Source of the DNA: an uncultured Eubacteriales bacterium
GTDB lineage: Bacteria; Bacillota; Clostridia; Christensenellales; CAG-138
DNA: 11,247 nucleotides
Assembly: GCA_900542615.1 (NCBI GenBank)
Contig: UQOG01000062.1
Location: forward strand, 1 to 11,247
Reading direction: 5' to 3'
Shown: positions 6,423-11,247 of the stretch, piece after piece
Position numbering within the stretch: the stretch's first letter is position 1
Layout: the number at the start of each line of letters is the position of its first letter
Notes under the pieces: generated by a model
What the model was told of the DNA's origin: nothing
Databases searched by the model: none
The model's input: the letters and a program-made list of their open reading frames with translations, nothing else
Translations under genes and position numbers: made by a program

Positions 6423-9038
6423 TTATCGCAGCTTTGCACGCATGTGCAGGTCGTAAAGGGTATTGAGGGCCTCCATGGGGGTCAGGGCGTTGATATCCAG
6501 CCCCTGAAGGTCCTGGATGATGTCGTCGGAGCCGGCGGAGCCGAACAGGGTCAATTGCTGATCCGGTTCCTCCTCTTGGGCGGATTCCAAAATGGCCCGG
6601 TGGTTGATATCCGAAGCCTCAAGCTGGACCAGGATCTCCTTGGCCCGGGCGATCACCTCGTCGGGCAGCCCGGCCAGCCTGGCCACCTGGATGCCGAAGC
6701 TCTTATCCGCCCCGCCCCGGACGATTTTGCGCAGGAAGATGATATCCTCCCCCACCTCTTTCACCGAGACCCGATAGTTTTTAACGCCTGGGATCTTGCC
6801 TTCCAGCTCTGTCAGCTCGTGGTAGTGGGTGGCGAACAGGGTCTTGGCCCCGCACTTTCCCCGGTCGGCAATGTGCTCCAGCACCGCCCAGGCGATGCTC
6901 AAGCCATCGAAGGTGCTGGTGCCCCGGCCGATCTCATCGATAATGAGGAGGCTATTTTCCGTGGCATGGCGCAGGATGTTGCTCATCTCGCTCATTTCCA
7001 CCATAAAGGTGCTTTGTCCTGCGGCCAGGCTATCCGAAGCGCCGATCCGGGTAAAGATCCGGTCCGTGATGGGAATGGACGCGGCGGCGGCGGGAACGAA
7101 GCTGCCGATATGGGCCATAAGGGTGATCAGGGCCACCTGCCGCATATAGGTGCTCTTACCCGCCATATTGGGGCCTGTAAGGATCAAAAGCCGGTTATCC
7201 CGCTTGTCCAGCAGGGTGTTGTTGGGGATAAAGCCCCCCTTCATCCCCTGCTCCACCACAGGATGGCGGCCGCCTGTGATCTCCAGCCGGCCCTTCATTT
7301 GCAGCTGGGGCCGGGTATAGCCGTGCAGGAACGCCGCCTGGGCCAGGCTATAGTAGGCGTCCAGGGTGGAAAGCAGCCGGGCGTTCTCCTGTAAGCGTTC
7401 TATGCAGGCGCCAAGGGTCTGGCGGATCTCCAGGAAAAGGGTATATTCCAGGGCGATGGACTTTTCCTCCGCTCCCAGGATGGTATCCTCCAGCTCCTTC
7501 AGCTCCGGGGTGATGTAGCGCTCGCAATTGGCCAGGGTCTGCTTGCGTTGGTAGGAGTAGGGTACCTGGTCCGCAGCGGCCCGGCTCACTTCGATATAGT
7601 AACCGAATACCCGGTTATAGCCGATCTTCAGGGTCTTGATGCCGGTGCTGGCCCGCTCGTCTGCCTCCATTTTAGAAAGCCAGTCCTTGCCGTTGCGGGA
7701 GGCGGCCCGGTAGGCATCCAGCTTTTCATCGTAGCCGTCCCGGATAAAGCCCCCTTCCTTTACGCTCACCGGCACATCGTCGTCGATGGCCCGGCGCAGC
7801 AGGGTTGCAATATCCTCCATGGGATCCAGGGCATCCCGGATCCGCCCCAATTCCCGGGAATGCAGCGCCCCCAGGATGGGCAGCAGTTCGGGGATCCGCT
7901 CCAGGGAGCGGGTCAAAGCCTGGCAATCCCTGGCGTTTACGGAGCCATAGGCAATGCGGCTGCACAGCCGCTCGATATCATAGATGGCGGACAGGGCCTT
8001 CCCCAGGTCCTCCCGTTCCACGGGATTGGAATAGAGGGCCTCCACCGCGTCCAGCCGGCTGTTGATGATGGCAATATTCTGTAAGGGCTGTTCGATCCAG
8101 GCCCGCAGCTTACGGCCGCCCATGGCGGTGGCGGTCTGATCCAGCAGGTAGAGCAAGGTATGCTTTTTGCTTCCATCCGCCCGTAACGGGGTGGTCAGCT
8201 CCAGATTCCGGCGGGAGGCGGCGTTGATGCGCATATATTTGCCTGGGGAAACCACCCGGACGTTCCGGATGTGGGCCAGGGCATTCTTTTGGGTCTCCTC
8301 CAGATAGGACAGCAGGGCTCCGGCGGCGGAAACGCCGCAGCTAAGCCCCTCGCAGCCCAGCTCTTTGAGGCTGGCCTTTTGAAAGTGCCGCAGCGTACGG
8401 CTGCGGGCCAGGCTTTCATCAAAGGCGTCGCTTCCCAGGCACTGGAGATAATAGCTGCTTTGCAGCCGCTTCACCAGCAGCTCCTGCAAAAATAAGGCGT
8501 CGTTGGCCACCAGCTCCGTAGGCTGGATCCGGGCCAGCTCGTCCATCAACTCCCCCGCCCAATTGTCCCCATGGAGCTCCAGCACGTAAAACCCGCCGGT
8601 GGAAACGTCGCAATAAGCCATGCCCAGGTCCCGTTCGGACAGATACAGGGCGGCGAGATAATTGTTTTCCCGCTCGGAAAGCATACTTTCCTCGATGACC
8701 GTTCCCGGGGTGATCACCCGGATCACATCCCGTTCCACCAGGCCTTTGCTTTCCTTGGGGTCGGTCATCTGTTCGCAGATGGCCACCTTATAGCCCTTGG
8801 AAATGAGCCGGTTTACATACATTTCCACCGCGTGGAAGGGCACGCCGCACATGGGCGCACGCTCGGCAAGGCCGCAATCCCGCCCCGTGAGCACGATTTC
8901 CAGCTCCTTGGAGGCGGTGAGGGCGTCCTCGAAAAACATCTCATAGAAATCTCCCAGCCGATACATCAGGATGCAGTCCGGATATTGCTCCTTGACCTGC
9001 ATGTATTGCTGCATCATAGGGGTTAGCTTTGCGGGCAT
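6423..9038 (-). CDS. mutS: MutS, DNA mismatch recognition ATPase
   Basis: MutS finds mismatches and small loops and recruits MutL. At 871 residues it has the full MutS1 layout. The mismatch-reading Phe31-Tyr-Glu33 (GDFYEMF) lies in the N-terminal domain. Connector, lever and clamp domains cover about 120-560. The ATPase has Walker A GPNMAGKST at 622-630, STFMVEM at 676-682, Walker B LLIIDE at 697-702 continuing into GRGTSTFDG, and ATHYHEL at 736-742. Near the C-terminus QLTLF at 828-832 fits a sliding-clamp-binding peptide, and a helical tail follows (about 850-871). The start has AGGAG 5 nt upstream. The gene lies 19 nt after the YlbF-family gene and 3 nt before mutL; the Bacillus relative cotE is absent from this position. 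Nothing looks damaged. Confidence 0.98.
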   Translation of the reverse strand: MPAKLTPMMQQYMQVKEQYPDCILMYRLGDFYEMFFEDALTASKELEIVLTGRDCGLAERAPMCGVPFHAVEMYVNRLISKGYKVAICEQMTDPKESKGLVERDVIRVITPGTVIEESMLSERENNYLAALYLSERDLGMAYCDVSTGGFYVLELHGDNWAGELMDELARIQPTELVANDALFLQELLVKRLQSSYYLQCLGSDAFDESLARSRTLRHFQKASLKELGCEGLSCGVSAAGALLSYLEETQKNALAHIRNVRVVSPGKYMRINAASRRNLELTTPLRADGSKKHTLLYLLDQTATAMGGRKLRAWIEQPLQNIAIINSRLDAVEALYSNPVEREDLGKALSAIYDIERLCSRIAYGSVNARDCQALTRSLERIPELLPILGALHSRELGRIRDALDPMEDIATLLRRAIDDDVPVSVKEGGFIRDGYDEKLDAYRAASRNGKDWLSKMEADERASTGIKTLKIGYNRVFGYYIEVSRAAADQVPYSYQRKQTLANCERYITPELKELEDTILGAEEKSIALEYTLFLEIRQTLGACIERLQENARLLSTLDAYYSLAQAAFLHGYTRPQLQMKGRLEITGGRHPVVEQGMKGGFIPNNTLLDKRDNRLLILTGPNMAGKSTYMRQVALITLMAHIGSFVPAAAASIPITDRIFTRIGASDSLAAGQSTFMVEMSEMSNILRHATENSLLIIDEIGRGTSTFDGLSIAWAVLEHIADRGKCGAKTLFATHYHELTELEGKIPGVKNYRVSVKEVGEDIIFLRKIVRGGADKSFGIQVARLAGLPDEVIARAKEILVQLEASDINHRAILESAQEEEPDQQLTLFGSAGSDDIIQDLQGLDINALTPMEALNTLYDLHMRAKLR

Positions 9039-9057
9039 AGGTCTCCTATTCTCAGTT

Positions 9058-9468
9058 TCAGTGCTTGCAGCCCGGGCAGGTAGCGCAGCTGCCGGTGCAG
9101 CCGGCTTCCTCCTGGCCGGCGTCCAGGTCGGGATCCTCCATGCCGATGCAGGCGGCGATGGTCTTATTCACCTGCCGCATGAGGAATTGAAAATTCTGCT
9201 GGGCCTCCACCAAAGCCTGAAAGGCGGGATCCGCCAACAGGGCGCTTTGGATCTCATCCAATTCCCGGCCCAGCTCCATGAGGATCTCCTTATCCCCTTT
9301 ATCCTGCTCCATCATGGAAACGATGGTCTCCCGCTTTTGGGCATATTGCTCCATCAAAGCTTGGATATCCGGATTCGTATCCACGGCAGCCTGGGCGTCC
9401 ATCATGGCGCGGAATTCTTCGGATTCGCTTAACGCAAGGCCCAATTCCTGGGCTTTTTCTATAATCAT
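9058..9468 (-). CDS. YlbF/YmcA-family regulator (RicA/RicF-like) with a C-terminal Cys cluster
   Basis: A 136-residue, mostly helical protein of the Com_YlbF family. In B. subtilis the family members YmcA (RicA) and YlbF (RicF) form, with YaaT (RicT), an Fe-S-carrying complex that works with RNase Y in mRNA processing and affects competence, sporulation and biofilm. The helical part here is about residues 1-110, with the family-like stretch LLADPAFQALVEAQQNFQFL. The tail carries Cys124-x3-Cys128-x2-Cys131-x2-Cys134 (CTGSCATCPGCKH), a likely metal or Fe-S ligand set. By position between miaB and mutS it corresponds to Bacillus ymcA, but the Cys-rich tail is more like YlbF, so I give no symbol. 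The ATG is 33 nt after the miaB stop, with a modest AAGG-type ribosome site. Confidence 0.88.
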   Translation of the reverse strand: MIIEKAQELGLALSESEEFRAMMDAQAAVDTNPDIQALMEQYAQKRETIVSMMEQDKGDKEILMELGRELDEIQSALLADPAFQALVEAQQNFQFLMRQVNKTIAACIGMEDPDLDAGQEEAGCTGSCATCPGCKH

Positions 9469-9501
9469 AAACCTTGTTCCCTTTCTGAAGATACCTTAAT
9501 A

Positions 9502-10902
9502 TTATAGCAGCTCGCCAAGGAGCGAATTTGCCTGGGTTGCGGTAATGCGGACCCGCCGTAGCTGGCCCAACATGGATTCGTCCCCTGGGAAGTAGACCAT
9601 TTTGAAGCAGGGCAGCTTGCCAAAGGCCATGATCTGCGTGCCGCGCCGGTCATAGCCCTCCACCAGCACCTCCCCCTCCTGGCCCAGGAAATGGGGGTTG
9701 TGGCGCTGCAGGGTGGCGGCGATGGCTTCATTGAGCCGGGCCAGCCGCTCCTTTTTGATCGCCTCGGGAATCTGGCCCTCCATGCGGGCGGCCACCGTGC
9801 CTTCCCTGGGTGAATACATGAAGGTATAGGCGGCGCTGAAGCCCACCTCCTCCACCAGGCGCAGGGTATCCTGGAAATCCGCCTCGGTCTCCCCCGGGAA
9901 TCCCACGATGAAATCCGTGGTGATCTCGATCCCCTCCACCCGCTTGCGCAGGGCGTCCACCAGGCCCAGGTATTTCTCCCGGGTATAGCGGCGGTTCATG
10001 GCCTGCAGGATCCCGTTGCTGCCGGATTGGACCGGCAGATGGATGTGGTTGCAGACCTTAGGCAGGCTTCCCATGGCCTCGATGAGGGCGGGCGACAGGT
10101 CCTTGGGATGGGAGGTCATGAACCGGATCCGGGAGATGCCCTCCACCGGATGAAGCTTATGGAGCAGGGCGGGAAAATCCATTTCCCCGCCGTCCCCCTG
10201 GTAGGAGTTGACATTTTGCCCCAGCAGGGTGATCTCCTGATAGCCGGCCTTCGCCAGGCCCTGGACCTCCTCCAGGATGCTGTCGCTGCGCCTGGAGCGC
10301 TCCCGGCCCCGCACATAGGGGACGATGCAATAGGTGCAGAAGTTGTCGCACCCATACATGATGGTCACATTGGTGGAAAAGCGGCTCTCCCGCAGGACGG
10401 GCAGCCCTTCGGCGATCTCCCCGTCGCTTTGGGTCACCGAAAGCACCCGCTTGCCGGACAGAGCCTCCTCCAGCAGGACCGGGAAACGGTGCAGCTCATG
10501 GGTGCCGAACACCATATCCACAAAGGGGAAGCGCTTATACAGCCGGGCGGCCACATCCTTTTGCTGCATCATGCAGCCGCAAACGGCAATGCACAGGGAG
10601 GGGTTCTCCTCCTTTTGCTTTTTCAGGGCCCCCACGTTGCCAAAGACCCGCTTTTCCGCGTGCTCCCGGATGCAACAGGTATTGAACAGGATAACGTCCG
10701 CCGCTTCCTTGGAGGCGGCGGGCTGAAACCCGGCTTCCCACAGCATTCCTGCCAGCTTTTCGCTGTCGTGGTCGTTCATCTGGCAGCCGTAGGATTCGAT
10801 ATAATAACGGAGCAGCTTGCCCTTAAGGGCTTCGCGCAGCCGCAGGACGGCGGCCCGGCTTTGGGCAAGGGCTTCTTGGGAAACAAAAACAGGTTCTCGC
10901 AT
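9502..10902 (-). CDS. miaB: MiaB, tRNA-2-methylthio-N6-dimethylallyladenosine synthase
   Basis: A radical-SAM methylthiotransferase that turns i6A37 (made by MiaA, encoded downstream) into ms2i6A37. The 466-residue protein has the three domains of the family. The N-terminal MTTase domain carries auxiliary cluster ligands Cys40 (SYGCQMN), Cys76 (NTCCIRE) and Cys110 (VCGCMMQ). The radical-SAM core has Cys185-x3-Cys189-x2-Cys192 (GCDNFCTYC). A TRAM RNA-binding domain lies at about 400-466. The ATG is preceded by AAAGGAG 5 nt upstream. A strong promoter ends about 30 nt before the start, making this the first gene of the cluster. The miaB, ymcA, mutS, mutL order also occurs in Bacillus. MtaB and RimO are related, but GCDNFCTYCIVPYVRGRERS and synteny favour MiaB. 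Confidence 0.97.
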   Translation of the reverse strand: MREPVFVSQEALAQSRAAVLRLREALKGKLLRYYIESYGCQMNDHDSEKLAGMLWEAGFQPAASKEAADVILFNTCCIREHAEKRVFGNVGALKKQKEENPSLCIAVCGCMMQQKDVAARLYKRFPFVDMVFGTHELHRFPVLLEEALSGKRVLSVTQSDGEIAEGLPVLRESRFSTNVTIMYGCDNFCTYCIVPYVRGRERSRRSDSILEEVQGLAKAGYQEITLLGQNVNSYQGDGGEMDFPALLHKLHPVEGISRIRFMTSHPKDLSPALIEAMGSLPKVCNHIHLPVQSGSNGILQAMNRRYTREKYLGLVDALRKRVEGIEITTDFIVGFPGETEADFQDTLRLVEEVGFSAAYTFMYSPREGTVAARMEGQIPEAIKKERLARLNEAIAATLQRHNPHFLGQEGEVLVEGYDRRGTQIMAFGKLPCFKMVYFPGDESMLGQLRRVRITATQANSLLGELL

Positions 10903-10934
10903 ATAAACTCCTTTTTACAGAATCATCCATGATT

Positions 10935-10963
10935 ATTATAGCCGCTTTCCCCACGTCACGCAA
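10935..10963 (-). promoter_or_regulatory. SigA promoter of the miaB-mutSL-miaA-hfq cluster
   Basis: On the minus strand a -35 TTGCGT (10958-10963) and a perfect -10 TATAAT (10935-10940) are separated by 17 nt. Transcription would start near 10928, leaving a leader of about 25 nt before the miaB ATG. It is the only good promoter I see for all seven genes. A block of GC-rich palindromes lies just upstream of the -35 element. Confidence 0.75.
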
Positions 10964-10979
10964 GCAGGCGTCCCCCCAT

Positions 10980-11011
10980 TTCCCCTGGGGAATCCCCTGG
11001 AAAAATCCAGG
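10980..11011. repeat. Cluster of overlapping GC-rich palindromes upstream of the miaB promoter
   Basis: Three overlapping inverted repeats: TTCCCC/GGGGAA (10980-10992, 1-nt centre), GGGG-AAT-CCCC (10987-10997) and CCTGGA-AAAA-TCCAGG (10996-11011). CCCCTGG occurs twice as a direct repeat, 12 nt apart. The arms can pair in alternative ways. The block sits 17-48 nt upstream of the miaB -35 element and before the plus-strand promoters. It could be a regulator binding site; as a terminator it lacks a U-tract. Confidence 0.45.
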
Positions 11012-11033
11012 AAAACGCCCTATAAAACCATGA

Positions 11034-11062
11034 TGGACAAACGTCCGGCTAAAAGCTATAAT
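11034..11062 (+). promoter_or_regulatory. SigA promoter, distal, reading toward tRNA-Pro
   Basis: TGGACA (11034-11039) and a perfect TATAAT (11057-11062) with a 17-nt spacer. Transcription would start near 11069. The only gene downstream in the window is the tRNA-Pro, about 125 nt further, so this may be the upstream member of a tandem pair. No open frame of note lies between. Confidence 0.55.
11035..11046. promoter_or_regulatory. Second degenerate LexA-box-like palindrome
   Basis: GGAC-AAAC-GTCC has perfect 4-nt arms and the GAAC-N4-GTTC spacing of a Firmicute LexA box, one mismatch per arm. It overlaps the -35 element of the 11034 promoter. It shares AC-AAAY-GT-N-C with the lexA-upstream candidate. 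Short palindromes of this size arise by chance, so support is weak. Confidence 0.2.
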
Positions 11063-11111
11063 TATAAGGAAATCCTGAAAAACCGGGCCTCGGAAAAATA
11101 AAAAAGCTGCC

Positions 11112-11159
11112 AATTTTTTAAAAAACGATATTGACAACGGCAAAAAAATGCTGTATATT
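11112..11159 (+). promoter_or_regulatory. Strong proximal promoter of tRNA-Pro with UP-like element
   Basis: A perfect -35 TTGACA (11131-11136) and TATATT (11154-11159) are separated by 17 nt. Transcription would start near 11166, about 27 nt before the tRNA. The stretch at 11112-11130 (AATTTTTTAAAAAACGATA) is the kind of A/T-tract found as an UP element before stable-RNA promoters. Confidence 0.75.
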
Positions 11160-11192
11160 TGTAAACGTCGCGTGACGCACAAAGTAATGCAG

Positions 11193-11247
11193 CGGGGTGT
11201 AGCGCAGTCTGGTAGCGCACGTGCTTTGGGAGCATGGGGCCGGGGGT
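11193..11247 (+). tRNA. tRNA-Pro (anticodon UGG), 3' end outside window
   Basis: The cloverleaf can be followed from the 5' end: acceptor strand CGGGGTG (11193-11199), D-stem GCGC/GCGC (11202-11205 and 11215-11218) with the GG of the D-loop at 11211-11212, and anticodon stem CGTGC/GCATG (11220-11224 and 11232-11236). The 7-nt anticodon loop TTTGGGA puts anticodon TGG at 11227-11229, with G37 after it. The variable region and the start of the T-stem (GGGGGT) follow, and the window then ends, so the T-loop and 3' acceptor strand are missing. It would read CCN proline codons. Having G37, it is not a MiaA/MiaB substrate. Confidence 0.93.

Noticed and set aside
9501..9506. TATAAT on the minus strand between miaB and the YlbF-family gene as an internal promoter
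   Set aside because: No -35-like hexamer is found 16-18 nt upstream (AAATTC/AATTCG), and it overlaps the miaB stop codon in a short AT-rich gap.
11090..11125. Intrinsic terminator at the CCGGGCCTCGG stretch with nearby A and T runs
   Set aside because: The stem is only about 3 bp, and the T-run follows it only on the strand where no gene ends. The A/T tracts fit an UP element better.
10823..11182. Minus-strand open frame of 119 codons overlapping the miaB start region
   Set aside because: It runs through the miaB and tRNA-Pro promoters and out of frame into miaB, and has no ribosome site. The region is better explained as control DNA.
1..11247. CRISPR array, insertion sequence, toxin-antitoxin or defence system
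   Set aside because: No regularly spaced repeats, transposase, or paired small toxin-like genes are visible. The only recombination gene is the partial tyrosine recombinase at the left edge.
11193..11247. tRNA-Pro as an integration (att) site for the recombinase
   Set aside because: The two are 10 kb apart with core genes between them, no repeat of the tRNA sequence was seen near the recombinase, and the tRNA 3' end, where att sites usually lie, is outside the window.

Overview
This is a core chromosomal segment of a Gram-positive Firmicute, most likely a fairly GC-rich member of the Clostridia. The gene order (miaB, ymcA/ylbF-like, mutS, mutL, miaA, hfq, ynbB-like) matches the Bacillus/Clostridium type. 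MutL is the endonuclease type found in bacteria without MutH. Promoters and Shine-Dalgarno sites are typical SigA/Firmicute types. I see no mobile element, CRISPR array, toxin or defence system. Genus-level placement is not supported by anything I can see.

Layout, left to right. (1) Positions 2-886, plus strand: the 3' part of a tyrosine recombinase, clearly more AT-rich than the rest. (2) Positions 893-1267, minus strand: a small acidic protein with a Cys cluster of unknown function, convergent with the recombinase and divergent from lexA. (3) Positions 1268-1371: a control region with a good lexA promoter and a degenerate LexA-box-like site. (4) Positions 1372-1986, plus strand: lexA. (5) Positions 10902 down to 1983, minus strand: a tightly packed seven-gene cluster, miaB > ylbF-like/ricA-like > mutS > mutL > miaA > hfq > PLP enzyme. 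Gaps are 33, 19, 3, 7, 2 and 3 nt, and a clear promoter lies just before miaB. The cluster runs into lexA tail to tail, with the two stop codons sharing TTAA. (6) Positions 10903-11192: a 290-nt non-coding divergent control region with GC-rich palindromes and two plus-strand promoters. (7) Positions 11193-11247: the 5' three-quarters of a tRNA-Pro(UGG), cut by the window end.

How the genes fit together: MutS and MutL carry out methyl-independent mismatch repair, and both keep sliding-clamp-binding peptides. MiaA and MiaB act in sequence on A37 of tRNAs that read U-starting codons (i6A, then ms2i6A). Hfq and the YlbF/YmcA-family protein are RNA-level regulators (sRNA/mRNA binding; RNase Y/Y-complex). 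LexA, next door, is the SOS repressor. The window therefore joins DNA repair, tRNA modification and RNA regulation, an old conserved association.

I do not find an exciting undescribed system. The most useful points for follow-up are an unusual Hfq core (loss of the conserved Sm1 glycine plus a one-residue insertion, with an E. coli-like RRER rim), the Cys-cluster protein facing lexA, two related degenerate LexA-box-like sites, and the compositional break at the recombinase.
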